From Corynebacterium sp. (GTDB lineage Bacteria > Actinomycetota > Actinomycetes > Mycobacteriales > Mycobacteriaceae), in assembly GCF_030152825.1 (NCBI RefSeq), contig NZ_JASLIP010000008.1:8621-72620 (forward strand): a stretch of DNA of 64,000 nucleotides, in the 5' to 3' direction. Under the pieces are notes generated by a model. It did not search any database and was not told the origin of the DNA. It saw only the letters and a list, made by a program, of their open reading frames with translations. Of this stretch, positions 50,340 to 58,666 are shown in pieces. The position numbers and the translations under genes were made by a program. Every line of letters begins with the position of its first letter. Within the stretch, counting starts at the first letter, position 1.

Positions 50340-50804
50340 ATGGATAGCGCAACGCAGGTGGCAGGCACCGATCGACACACGGTGGGTCGGGGGTCGGCCG
50401 GACAGAACTTGGCCCGACACAGCTCGGTCGGACAGAACTTGGCCGGACCGAGCACAGCGGATTCGACGGTGGGGGTGGGCCGACAGGGCGAGGCCCTGGC
50501 CGGGGAGTTCCTGGTGAATCAAGGTTGGACAATCGTGGAGCGCAACTGGCACTGCCGGTTCGCGGAACTGGACATCATCGCCCTCGACCCAGCAGGCGAG
50601 ATGGTGTTCGTGGAGGTCAAGTACCGGAGGGACACCGCGCACGGCACTGGCGTGGAAGCAGTAACACAGACAAAACTGCGCCGGATGCGGCTGGCAGCGG
50701 GGAAGTGGCTGGCTGAACAGCAGCGCGGGGTCGATGTGGTGCGCTTCGACATCATCGACGTGGGTCCTGCCGGTGTGCGGGAGCACGTGGTGGGGGTGGC
50801 GTGA
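50340..50804 (+). CDS. YraN/UPF0102 family nuclease-fold protein
   Basis: A 154-residue protein. The UPF0102 core begins around residue 45 with GRQGEALAGEFLVNQGWTIV and shows the restriction-endonuclease-like residues RFAELDIIALD and VFVEVKYRRD. Residues 1-42 are low-complexity and include a repeated GQNLA unit from a 30-nt direct repeat. The start ATG 50340 has GAGG about 8 nt upstream; a shorter start cannot be excluded. It overlaps comM and stands in the conserved yraN-comM-dprA order linked to DNA processing. Confidence 0.85.
   Translation: MDSATQVAGTDRHTVGRGSAGQNLARHSSVGQNLAGPSTADSTVGVGRQGEALAGEFLVNQGWTIVERNWHCRFAELDIIALDPAGEMVFVEVKYRRDTAHGTGVEAVTQTKLRRMRLAAGKWLAEQQRGVDVVRFDIIDVGPAGVREHVVGVA
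50399..50444 (+). repeat. 30-nt direct repeat in the 5' end of yraN
   Basis: CGGACAGAACTTGGCC occurs at 50399-50414 and 50429-50444, exactly 30 nt apart and in frame, adding a second GQNLA unit. Confidence 0.8.
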
Positions 50805-52420
50805 TGGCAGTCGGGCAAGCCAGAAGCATGGCTCTGCACGGGCTGGACGGAATGCTCGTCACCGTGGAATGCGACCTGGGCCGAGGGCTGCCCGGGGTCA
50901 GCGTGGTCGGGCTGGGGGACGCGGCGGTGGTGCAGGCCCGCGACCGAATTCGCGCGGCGATGTTGAACAGCACACTGCCGTGGCCGAAGTCGAAAGTCGT
51001 GATGAGCCTGTCGCCGGCAGACGTGAAGAAAGAAGGCTCCAGCTACGACTTGGCGATGGTGGCCTCGATCCTGGCAGCCCAGGGTTTATCCGAGCTTGGG
51101 CTGGAGCTCCTGCGTGACACGGTGGTCGTCGGCGAACTCGGGCTGGACGGCACGGTGCGCGCCGTCGCCGGGGTTGTCCCCATGATTCTGTCCGCAAAAC
51201 GGCGGGGAATGAGCCGCATCGTGATCCCAGAAGAGAACCTGCCGGATGCCCAGCAGCTCGTCGACGTGGTGGCGGGGCTGGAGATCCTCGCCGTGGGCAG
51301 CCTCAAGGAGTTTCACGCGTGGCTGCGTGGCTCCGGCGATATTCTCCCCGTGAGCAGGCCAGTGGGCGCGCCGATGCTGGAATCGGGGACGCGGCCCCGG
51401 GATGAGGAGGTCGACATGTCCGACATCGTGGGGCAGGCCGAAGCGCGCCGGGCACTGGAGATCGCCGCCGTGGGCGGACACGCCATCATGCTCACCGGAC
51501 CGCCGGGCAGCGGGAAGTCGATGCTCGCGGAGCGTCTGCCGACGATCCTGCCTCCGCTGTCGGCGACCGAGCAGGTCGAGGCGGCTGCGATCCACTCGAT
51601 CGCCGGTGGCCGGGGAGACCTTGGCCCGATCTGGGCCGGGGTGAGACCATTCGTCGCCCCGCACCCCTCGGTGACCCAAGCCGCGCTTGTTGGTGGCGGG
51701 CCGAACCTGCAGCCCGGCGCGATCAGCCTGGCCCACCACGGCGTGCTGTTCTTGGATGAGGCCGCAGAGACCCGCTCCGGTGTGCTGGACTGCTTGCGGA
51801 TCCCGATGGAGTCCCGCCGGGTGGAGATCGCGCGTGCCCGACGCAGCGTGTCCTACCCGGCGGGCTTCCAATTGGTGATGGCGGCGAATCCGTGCCGTTG
51901 CGGTGCAGAGGACCCAAGCATGTGCACGTGTAGTTCGACGGACCGCCGCCGCTACTACGCGCGGGTCTCGGGCCCCATCCGCGACCGGATTGACGTCTTC
52001 GCACAGACCCGCAGGCAACGGCTGATCGGCCAACAGCTCCCGGTGAGTGCGCGGGCAACGGCCACGCCAGGAGCCGACAGCGGGGAGGACCGAGCGGAGA
52101 GTTCCGCGGTGGTGGCGGAACGGGTCGCCCAGGCCAGGGAGCGTGCCCACCACCGTTGGCGAAAATTCGACCTAGGGGAGGCCGTGACGAATGCGACGAT
52201 TCCCGGCAGGCTGCTGCGCTCGGAGTGCGCGGCGAGCTTCGAGGGAATGGTGGCGCTGCAGGAAGCCTATGCCTCCGGTGCCCTCTCGCAGCGCGGGGTG
52301 GACCGGGCGTTGCGGGTGGCGTGGAGCCTCGCCGATCTCGCCGGGGTGGCCCGCCCCGGGGTTGGGGAGGTTCTGGACGCTGCCGAGCTCTTTTCCGACA
52401 CTGAGGGGGTTCCAGCATGA
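50804..52420 (+). CDS. comM: ComM/YifB family Mg-chelatase-like AAA+ protein
   Basis: A 538-residue ATPase. An N-terminal Lon-protease-like/S5-fold region (about residues 1-170) contains LPGVSVVGLGDAAVVQARDR. The AAA+ core has Walker A GPPGSGKSMLAERLP (about 232-246), Walker B LFLDEAAE and NPCRCG, which starts a cysteine motif. In naturally competent bacteria ComM is a branch-migration helicase; its role here is untested. ATG 50804 (or GTG 50801) overlaps the yraN stop, and the end overlaps dprA by ATGA. Confidence 0.93.
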   Translation: MAVGQARSMALHGLDGMLVTVECDLGRGLPGVSVVGLGDAAVVQARDRIRAAMLNSTLPWPKSKVVMSLSPADVKKEGSSYDLAMVASILAAQGLSELGLELLRDTVVVGELGLDGTVRAVAGVVPMILSAKRRGMSRIVIPEENLPDAQQLVDVVAGLEILAVGSLKEFHAWLRGSGDILPVSRPVGAPMLESGTRPRDEEVDMSDIVGQAEARRALEIAAVGGHAIMLTGPPGSGKSMLAERLPTILPPLSATEQVEAAAIHSIAGGRGDLGPIWAGVRPFVAPHPSVTQAALVGGGPNLQPGAISLAHHGVLFLDEAAETRSGVLDCLRIPMESRRVEIARARRSVSYPAGFQLVMAANPCRCGAEDPSMCTCSSTDRRRYYARVSGPIRDRIDVFAQTRRQRLIGQQLPVSARATATPGADSGEDRAESSAVVAERVAQARERAHHRWRKFDLGEAVTNATIPGRLLRSECAASFEGMVALQEAYASGALSQRGVDRALRVAWSLADLAGVARPGVGEVLDAAELFSDTEGVPA

Positions 52421-53673
52421 GCCCTGCTGGAACCACCAAGGACCGTCAGAACCTGCTCGCGTGGATCTACCTGCGGCAGACCATCGAAGCCTCAAACGCG
52501 GACATCCTCAACCTGCTCTGGCCCGAGGGCTGGGAGAATCGGCTCGAAGACCGGGATACGGGCGAGGGGGTGCCTCCCGATGTGCGCGGGCTCGCCAGCC
52601 GCATTCGGCACCGTGACCCCGGCCTGCCGCAGAGAATCCTGGAATCGACTGCCACGCGCGTGGACTGCGATCCGGAAGCCGAACTCGATGCCGCCACGGC
52701 TGCCGGCTTCCGGCTGATCACCCCGCTGGACCAGGAGTGGCCCGAGACCCTGGATCACGCCTTCGCCCGGATCGATGACCGCGGCAGCGACCAGAACTCA
52801 GCCGTCCGGGGCCTTGCCGCAGCACCCTTTGCCCTCTGGCTACGGGGAAACGGCAACCTGCGGAACTTAAGCCGCCAATCGGTCACCGTCGTTGGCACCA
52901 GGCAGCCCAATGCCTATGGGGCGCAGCTGAGTACCCAGCTCAGCACGGACCTCGCCCTGGAGGGGTACAGCATCGTCTCAGGCGGAGCCCGCGGAGTGGA
53001 CCGCTGCGCCCACACCGCCGCCCTGCGCGCCGGGGGTGCGAGCATCGCGGTGCTCGCCTGCGGACTCGACGTGGATTACCCCAGGCAGCACGTGGGGCTG
53101 TTCAACCAGATCGCGGAGTCCGGGGTTGTTGTGAGCGAGTACGCGTTGGGGACCCACCCCGCCCGGCACCGCTTCCTTACCCGGAACCGACTGGTCGCCG
53201 GCCTGTCCGCAGGCACCATCGTGACTCAGGCAGCCAACCGCTCCGGGGCGCTGAACACCCTCAACTGGGCCGAGGTCATGCTCAACCAGCCCATGGTGGT
53301 GCCCGGGCCCGTGGATACAGCACTCAGCCAAGGGGTGCTCCACCGCCTGCGGGACAGCCGGGCCCAACCGGTCTGGACCGCTAGCCATGTCCGGGAGCTG
53401 GTGGAGGCCTCCAGCCAGTTCCACGCCGAGCCGCCTGAACAGCAGGCGATGGTTTTCGGCTCCGGCACGGGGGTCCAGAGCATGTCGCTGAACCAGGTCA
53501 CCGTCTACGACGCGGCCGGGCTACCCGACGGGGGCGGTGGAACGCTGCGAGACATCCAGCAGGAGACCGGGCTATCCATCCGGCTCGTGATGCGCACCCT
53601 TAAAGAACTCGACAAGCAGGGACTCATCACCAGGGAAGGGGAGCGTTGGGTCCGGGTGGATGGGGAGGCATAG
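52417..53673 (+). CDS. dprA: DNA-processing protein DprA
   Basis: A 418-residue protein loading RecA on single-stranded DNA during transformation. The Rossmann-fold DprA domain carries VTVVGTRQPNAYG, IVSGGARGVDRCAH (about residues 189-202), HRFLTRNRLVAGLS and the SGALNT motif. A C-terminal winged-helix (about 350-418) ends GLITREGERWVRVDGEA. The N-terminal 60 residues include a SAM-like helical part. ATG 52417 overlaps the end of comM, so the three genes are translationally coupled. Confidence 0.94.
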   Translation: MSPAGTTKDRQNLLAWIYLRQTIEASNADILNLLWPEGWENRLEDRDTGEGVPPDVRGLASRIRHRDPGLPQRILESTATRVDCDPEAELDAATAAGFRLITPLDQEWPETLDHAFARIDDRGSDQNSAVRGLAAAPFALWLRGNGNLRNLSRQSVTVVGTRQPNAYGAQLSTQLSTDLALEGYSIVSGGARGVDRCAHTAALRAGGASIAVLACGLDVDYPRQHVGLFNQIAESGVVVSEYALGTHPARHRFLTRNRLVAGLSAGTIVTQAANRSGALNTLNWAEVMLNQPMVVPGPVDTALSQGVLHRLRDSRAQPVWTASHVRELVEASSQFHAEPPEQQAMVFGSGTGVQSMSLNQVTVYDAAGLPDGGGGTLRDIQQETGLSIRLVMRTLKELDKQGLITREGERWVRVDGEA

Positions 53674-53721
53674 CCAAGGGGCCGATGAACCACGACAACA
53701 GCTCCGGTGCGCCACAACAGC

Positions 53722-53727
53722 TATGCT
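53722..53727 (+). promoter_or_regulatory. Predicted -10 of xerC (leaderless)
   Basis: TATGCT ends 7 nt before ATG 53735. Confidence 0.5.
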
Positions 53728-53734
53728 GAGCTGC

Positions 53735-54715
53735 ATGCCGAAAGCCCGCGACCCGCAACTCCTCATCGAGGACTACGTGGACTACCTGCGCTATAACCTC
53801 GGCCGGTCGGAAAACACGATCCGGGCCTACCAGCGGGACCTCACCGACGCCCTCGAGGGGCTGCGGGATATCGAATTCTTCACCCTCGACCACGCACGCG
53901 ACGTGCTGGGGTACGCGGCCGACGATGGCGCCAGCCGGTCCCGGCTCTCCCGCCTGGCCTCCTGCATGAAAGGCTTCGGGAAGTTTCTCGCCCAGCGCGA
54001 GGTGCTCCCCGCGAACCCGGTCTCTGCGCTCCGGCTACCCAAGGGAGAGAAGACGCTGCCCCGCGTGCTGCGAAGCGACCAGGCCCGTACCCTGCTCGAT
54101 GGGCTCAAACGCGAGGCCCTCGCTCCTCCGGCCTCCCAACAGGGCGACGACGCTTCTACAGCCACTGGCCCGGCAGGTGAGAAGCAACAACGGCACGCCA
54201 CGGCGCGCCGGGTGCGGGACTGGTTCATCGCCGAGCTGCTCTTCGGCACCGGCATCCGTGTGGGCGAGGCCGAGGCCATTGACGTCGAGGATTTCGACCG
54301 GGCTAACCGGCTCCTTCGGGTCACCGGTAAGGGAAACAAGACCCGCGTGGTTCCCTACGGCGGCGTCATCGACGAGGCTCTCACACACTGGCTCACCCAC
54401 CGCGGTGAGCTCGCCCAGCCCGGCAACCCGGCCCTGCTCGTTGGGGTGCGAGGGGGCAGGCTCAACCAGCGCGAAATCCGCCGGGTCATTGACCAGGCCA
54501 TCCGCCGCCACCCCGAGCTCGCAGTCGGGCACATGTCCCCGCACGGATTCCGCCACTCCGCGGCAACCGCCGTGCTCGAAGGAGGGGCAGACCTAAGGGT
54601 GGTCCAGGAACTCCTGGGGCACGCGTCGATGAACACCACCCAGATCTACACCCACGTCGGCGCCGAGCGGCTCAAGGCCGCCTACCGCCAAGCTCACCCA
54701 CGGTCGGGAGATTAA
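53735..54715 (+). CDS. xerC: Tyrosine recombinase XerC
   Basis: A 326-residue site-specific recombinase resolving chromosome dimers. The N-terminal SAM-like core-binding domain (about 8-95) includes NLGRSENTIRAYQRDL. Catalytic residues are Arg in GTGIRVGEAE, Lys in VTGKGNKTRVVP, His/Arg in SPHGFRHSAAT, His in LGHASMNTTQ and the tyrosine nucleophile in IYTHV. About 30 residues of low complexity (ALAPPASQQGDDASTATG and following) separate the two domains. ATG 53735 is set by the promoter; it probably acts with XerD encoded elsewhere. Confidence 0.93.
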   Translation: MPKARDPQLLIEDYVDYLRYNLGRSENTIRAYQRDLTDALEGLRDIEFFTLDHARDVLGYAADDGASRSRLSRLASCMKGFGKFLAQREVLPANPVSALRLPKGEKTLPRVLRSDQARTLLDGLKREALAPPASQQGDDASTATGPAGEKQQRHATARRVRDWFIAELLFGTGIRVGEAEAIDVEDFDRANRLLRVTGKGNKTRVVPYGGVIDEALTHWLTHRGELAQPGNPALLVGVRGGRLNQREIRRVIDQAIRRHPELAVGHMSPHGFRHSAATAVLEGGADLRVVQELLGHASMNTTQIYTHVGAERLKAAYRQAHPRSGD

Positions 54716-54734
54716 CTGCGCGCACCACGAGGGC

Positions 54735-55361
54735 CTAGCGCAACAGGCGCACCCGCACCGAGCCCAAGAGCCCAAACGGATCGAGATAGCGCTTCCGCCC
54801 ATCTGTGCCCTTGACCCACGCGCCCCAGGACAACCCATCCGGCTTCCGGGCAGTATCGCCCAACAGCGCTGCATTCGCTAGCCGACCGATCCGCTGGCCC
54901 CTGGATACCGACTCACCCTTGGAGACCTCCGCGTGCACCGGCTCGTAGGTGGTGTGCACCCCATCCCGGTGCCTGATCGTCACCACCGGCGTTCCCGCGA
55001 CGGTACCGACGAAGCTGACCCGCCCTCCCAAACTCGCCAGGACGTCCGCATCGGGTGCCGCCCGCAGGTCCACGACGCGGTGGCCCGGCAGCCAGTCCTG
55101 CTCCGGAATGTCGAGGGGCCGGGTCACCAGGGCCTCAGCCGCAGCGGGGGAGGTCGGGGAGTCCGTGACGAGCGGCAAGCGGTGGGAACGGCTCAGCCGC
55201 TCAGCGCCCCTCAACCCGCCCCCGCTTTCTTGTTTCTCTTCCTCCACGGCGAAGGCCATCGGCGGCACCGGGGCTACCGCAATGCCTGACGTCAGGCTAA
55301 AAACACTGGCCACTGCGAACAGGCGGCGCCGGAAATGGGCGGAAGAAGGAAAGCGTGACAT
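54735..55361 (-). CDS. Secreted M23/LytM-fold protein, probably catalytically inactive
   Basis: A 208-residue protein. A signal peptide covers about residues 1-38 (FRRRLFAVASVFSLTSGIAV... ending near AFA). The M23 peptidase fold is recognisable: GHRVVDL (His94, Asp98, the first zinc ligands), SFVGTVAGTPVVTIRH and a YLDPFGLLG ending. The C-terminal HxH zinc and catalytic motif is replaced by GLSWGAW (Ser178), so hydrolysis is unlikely; it may be a LytM-type regulator of cell-wall hydrolases. ATG 55361 has GGAGG very close upstream. It is divergent from rpsB, where actinobacteria usually have an active homologue. Confidence 0.75.
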   Translation of the reverse strand: MSRFPSSAHFRRRLFAVASVFSLTSGIAVAPVPPMAFAVEEEKQESGGGLRGAERLSRSHRLPLVTDSPTSPAAAEALVTRPLDIPEQDWLPGHRVVDLRAAPDADVLASLGGRVSFVGTVAGTPVVTIRHRDGVHTTYEPVHAEVSKGESVSRGQRIGRLANAALLGDTARKPDGLSWGAWVKGTDGRKRYLDPFGLLGSVRVRLLR

Positions 55362-55877
55362 GCCTCCAACCTGCCGCAGCTGACGTCCTGAAAAGAAGGG
55401 CGAAGAACTGGCTGTGCACAGGGAGGATCCACGGACACACACCGGGTAGGCAGCCACTTGGATTGGCGAGGCAGAGCAGCTAAGATATTCCGGTGCAGTG
55501 TGCTCACGTTTCCCGCAATACCCGGGGGTGATGCGCCGCGCGAACCGTGCCAGCGGAGAACACGAGGCCTCCCGCTAGTGGTGATTGCAGCGACGTCAAG
55601 AACACAACACCCCGGGCAACCGGTGGCGAGATAGCGAGCAGACTGACTACACGTAGATGCCTCGTGTCCCCAACAGGATCCACCTACGGTCCCGCTGATT
55701 GCGGGTCAATACAGGTGGCGCAGCCCGGGGAGTCTGCCGGCCGGTCGCATAAGCCGAATGGAAGTTCGTCGAGTGCGCCGAAGAAGAAAACCGTAAAACC
55801 CCAAACTTTCGAAAGCGAGGAAGGGGCGGCAACGCTACGAGGCGAAGAAAACGCTTCAAAGCTGCCCCTGTAACACC
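55362..55877 (+). promoter_or_regulatory. rpsB promoter and long structured leader
   Basis: 516 bp without a convincing gene. TAAGAT (55491-55496) is the likely -10, giving a leader of about 375 nt. Long-range exact pairs suggest folding: CACGAGGC (55561-55568) with GCCTCGTG (55659-55666), and GGGGCGGC (55823-55830) with GCTGCCCC (55861-55868, one G-U pair) ending 9 nt before the rpsB start. No Shine-Dalgarno is seen before rpsB. CTGTGCACAG (55412-55421) is a palindrome on the M23-gene side. The 108-codon frame at 55547-55873 lacks coding bias. Confidence 0.5.
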
Positions 55878-56672
55878 ATGGCTGTTGTTACTATGCGCGA
55901 ACTGCTGGATGCAGGCGTCCACTTTGGTCACCAGACCCGCCGTTGGAACCCGAAGATGCGTCGTTTCATCTTCACCGACCGCAACGGCATCTACATCATC
56001 GACCTGCAGCAGACCCTGACCTACATCGACGAGGCCTACGAGTTTGTCAAGGAGACCGTCGCCCACGGCGGCAACATCCTGTTCGTCGGCACCAAGAAGC
56101 AGGCTCAGGAGGCCGTTGCCAACGAGGCTGAGCGCGTTGGCATGCCGTACGTCAACCACCGCTGGCTCGGTGGCATGCTCACCAACTTCCAGACCGTCTC
56201 CAAGCGCCTTGCCCGCATGAAGGAACTGCAGGCTATGGACGCGGCCGAGGATGGCTACCAGGGCCGCACCAAGAAGGAGATCCTCCTTCTGAACCGCGAG
56301 CGCGAGAAGCTGGAGCGTGTCCTGGGCGGCATCGCCGACATGACCAAGGTCCCGTCGGCAATGTGGGTCGTTGACACCAACAAGGAGCACATCGCTGTCT
56401 CCGAGGCGAAGAAGCTGGGCATCCCGGTTGTCGCCATCCTGGACACCAACTGCGACCCGGACGAGGTCCAGTACCCGGTCCCGGGCAACGACGACGCGAT
56501 CCGTTCCGCAAACCTGCTGACCTCCATCATCTCCTCCGCTGTTGAGGAGGGGCGCAAGGCTCGCGCGGAGCGTCAGGCAGCTGCTGCGAAGGACGCCGCC
56601 GGCGACACCGGCAAGTCCGAGGCGGACGCTGAGGCTGCAGCCGAGGAGAAGGCCGAGTCCACCGAGGCCTAA
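55878..56672 (+). CDS. rpsB: 30S ribosomal protein S2
   Basis: A 264-residue protein. It begins MAVVTMRELLDAGVHFGHQT (family N-terminus) and shows VDTNKEHIAVSEAKKLGIPV and VPGNDDAIRSANLLTSIIS. An acidic Ala/Glu tail (about 230-264) is added at the C-terminus. ATG 55878 has no clear ribosome-binding sequence; instead a hairpin ends 9 nt upstream. It is followed by tsf, the usual pair. Confidence 0.97.
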   Translation: MAVVTMRELLDAGVHFGHQTRRWNPKMRRFIFTDRNGIYIIDLQQTLTYIDEAYEFVKETVAHGGNILFVGTKKQAQEAVANEAERVGMPYVNHRWLGGMLTNFQTVSKRLARMKELQAMDAAEDGYQGRTKKEILLLNREREKLERVLGGIADMTKVPSAMWVVDTNKEHIAVSEAKKLGIPVVAILDTNCDPDEVQYPVPGNDDAIRSANLLTSIISSAVEEGRKARAERQAAAAKDAAGDTGKSEADAEAAAEEKAESTEA

Positions 56673-56680
56673 AGAGTGTT

Positions 56681-56702
56681 GAGCGGGGCGCGAGCCCCGC
56701 TC
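56681..56702 (+). terminator. GNRA-loop hairpin after rpsB
   Basis: GAGCGGGGC (56681-56689), loop GCGA, GCCCCGCTC (56694-56702). A very stable 9-bp stem without T-run, possibly a partial terminator or 3' end protector between rpsB and tsf. Confidence 0.5.
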
Positions 56703-56746
56703 GATGCCTAACACGGAAAGGCCGTATCTCGGCCTGCCCAGTGAGT

Positions 56747-56805
56747 GTGCTGTCCGCCGCCACACGTGGCGGGGATTTGCCTCTAGAATTATTGGCTGAC
56801 AGCAC
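56747..56805 (+). promoter_or_regulatory. tsf promoter/leader element with nested stems
   Basis: GTGCTGTC (56747-56754) pairs exactly with GACAGCAC (56798-56805), and inside is CCGCCAC (56757-56763) with GTGGCGG (56766-56772). TAGAAT (56784-56789) could be a tsf -10 inside this structure. It may be an operator or RNA switch; which one cannot be told by eye. Confidence 0.4.
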
Positions 56806-56848
56806 ATTCATTCTTTCACCACTTCCATACGAAGGAGGGTCGCCACTG

Positions 56849-57667
56849 ATGGCGAACTACACCGCTGCTGATGTCAAGAAGCTCCGCGAGATGACCGGCT
56901 CCGGCATGATGGACTGCAAGAAGGCTCTCGTCGAGGCTGAGGGCGACTTCGATAAGGCCATCGAGATCCTGCGTATCCAGGGCGCCAAGGACGTCGGCAA
57001 GCGCGCTGAGCGCTCCGCATCCGAGGGCCTGATCGCAGTCTCCGGTAACACCATGATCGAGGTCAACGCTGAGACCGACTTCGTGGCCAAGAACCAGGAG
57101 TTCATCGACTTCGCGAACAAGGTTGCTCAGGCAGCCGACGCTGCGAACGCTAACTCCCGCGAGGAGCTCGAGGCAGTCGAGGTCGACGGCGCGAAGGCCG
57201 TCGACGCCCTGCAGGAGCTCTCCGCCAAGATCGGCGAGAAGCTTGAGCTGAAGCGCGCTGTCACCCTGGAGGGCGACAAGGTTGCTGTCTACCTGCACCA
57301 GCGCTCCGCTGATCTGCCGCCGGCAGTCGGCGTGCTCGTCGCTTACGAGGGCGAGAACGAGGAGGCTGCACGCGCGGCCGCCATGCAGGTTGCCGCTCTG
57401 AAGGCCAGCTTCCTGTCCACCGATGACGTCCCGGCCGAGACCGTCGCCAAGGAGCGCGAGATCGCCGAGGCTACAGCTCGCGAGGAGGGCAAGCCGGAGA
57501 AGGCTCTGCCGAACATCATCGAGGGTCGCCTGAAGGGCTACTTCAAGGACGTCGTCCTGCTGGAGCAGCCGTCCGTCACCGAGTCCAAGAAGACCGTCAA
57601 GCAGGTCATGGACGAGGCAGGCGTGAAGCTGACCGGCTTCGTGCGCTACGAGATCGGCCAGGGCTAA
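56849..57667 (+). CDS. tsf: Elongation factor Ts
   Basis: A 272-residue guanine-nucleotide exchange factor for EF-Tu. The N-terminal UBA-like domain (MANYTAADVKKLREMTGSGM) is followed by the contact motif NAETDFVAKNQEFIDF (about residues 70-85). ATG 56849 follows AAGGAGG (about 56832-56838) and is preferred to in-frame codons upstream. Length is normal for actinobacteria. Confidence 0.97.
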   Translation: MANYTAADVKKLREMTGSGMMDCKKALVEAEGDFDKAIEILRIQGAKDVGKRAERSASEGLIAVSGNTMIEVNAETDFVAKNQEFIDFANKVAQAADAANANSREELEAVEVDGAKAVDALQELSAKIGEKLELKRAVTLEGDKVAVYLHQRSADLPPAVGVLVAYEGENEEAARAAAMQVAALKASFLSTDDVPAETVAKEREIAEATAREEGKPEKALPNIIEGRLKGYFKDVVLLEQPSVTESKKTVKQVMDEAGVKLTGFVRYEIGQG

Positions 57668-57748
57668 ACCAGTCATTGATCCCGTGCCCTCACGGCGTGG
57701 CTTAGTCGCTTAGATCGGCACCGCGCCAGGGCATGGCGATAGTTTGAG

Positions 57749-57785
57749 CCGCCCACCCGTTTCACACGGGTGGGCGGATTTTATT
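57749..57785 (+). terminator. Rho-independent terminator after tsf
   Basis: CCGCCCACCCGT (57749-57760), loop TTCAC, ACGGGTGGGCGG (57766-57777), then ATTTTATT. Confidence 0.9.
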
Positions 57786-57791
57786 GTGCGC

Positions 57792-57797
57792 TATAAT
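57792..57797 (+). promoter_or_regulatory. Predicted -10 of pyrH
   Basis: TATAAT, the consensus hexamer, lies 35 nt before the pyrH start and directly after the tsf terminator. Confidence 0.65.
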
Positions 57798-57832
57798 CCT
57801 GTTCAACATCTGAAGCGAGACAAGGAGATTCG

Positions 57833-58567
57833 TTGAGTAACGCGCCACGCAGGTCCGGTTATAAGCGGGTTATGTTGAAGCTGGGCGGTGAGATGTTCGG
57901 TGGGGGAGCCGTGGGCATCGACCCAGATGTCGTTCAGAACGTCGCACGCCAGATCGCCGAAGTCGCTAACAGTGGCGTGCAGGTGGCCGTGGTCATCGGG
58001 GGTGGAAACTTCTTCCGCGGCGCGGAGCTGCAGCAGCGCGGCCTCGACCGTTCCCGCTCCGACTACATGGGCATGCTGGGCACCGTCATGAACTGCCTGG
58101 CCCTGCAGGACTTCCTGCAGCAGGAAGGCGTGGACTGCCGCGTGCAGACCGCCATCCAGATGACCCAGGTCGCTGAGCCCTACCTCCCGCTGCGTGCGGA
58201 CCGCCACCTCGAGAAGGGGCGCGTGGTGATCTTCGGTGCCGGCATGGGCATGCCCTACTTCTCCACGGACACCACCGCAGCCCAGCGCGCCCTCGAGATC
58301 GGCTGCGAGGTCCTGCTGATGGCCAAGGCGGTTGACGGGGTGTACTCGGATGACCCGCGCACCAACCCGGAGGCTGAGCTCTTCCACGAGATCAACCCCC
58401 AGGAGGTGCTCGAGCGCAACCTCAAGGTCGCCGACGCGACGGCCTTCAGCCTCTGCAAGGACAATGACATGCCGATCCTGGTGTTCAACCTCCTGGAGGA
58501 GGGCAATATTGCCCGCGCGTGCGCCGGCGAGCGCATCGGCACGCTCGTCAGCTCCGAGGTGAAGTAA
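57833..58567 (+). CDS. pyrH: UMP kinase
   Basis: A 244-residue amino-acid-kinase-fold enzyme phosphorylating UMP. Motifs: RVMLKLGGEMFGG at the N-terminus, VIGGGNFFRGAEL (about residues 48-61), MAKAVDGVYSDDPRTNP and VADATAFSLCKDN. TTG 57833 is the start, after CAAGGAG at 7-8 nt; no ATG fits the N-terminus. It lies between tsf and frr, the conserved order. Confidence 0.96.
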   Translation: MSNAPRRSGYKRVMLKLGGEMFGGGAVGIDPDVVQNVARQIAEVANSGVQVAVVIGGGNFFRGAELQQRGLDRSRSDYMGMLGTVMNCLALQDFLQQEGVDCRVQTAIQMTQVAEPYLPLRADRHLEKGRVVIFGAGMGMPYFSTDTTAAQRALEIGCEVLLMAKAVDGVYSDDPRTNPEAELFHEINPQEVLERNLKVADATAFSLCKDNDMPILVFNLLEEGNIARACAGERIGTLVSSEVK

Positions 58568-58653
58568 CCCGCCACGACGGCTGCACGTGGGTGAGGCGGG
58601 CAAGAACAGTCCGCCTCGCCGCACCAAACAGGAGTGTCGGGGGCAAGGGCTGC

Positions 58654-58659
58654 TAAATT
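58654..58659 (+). promoter_or_regulatory. Predicted -10 of frr (leaderless)
   Basis: TAAATT ends 7 nt before ATG 58667. Confidence 0.5.
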
Positions 58660-58666
58660 GGTAGCC

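Noticed and set aside
55547..55873. 108-codon frame in front of rpsB
   Set aside because: Poor third-position GC, no ribosome site and no recognisable motif; the region fits an mRNA leader better.
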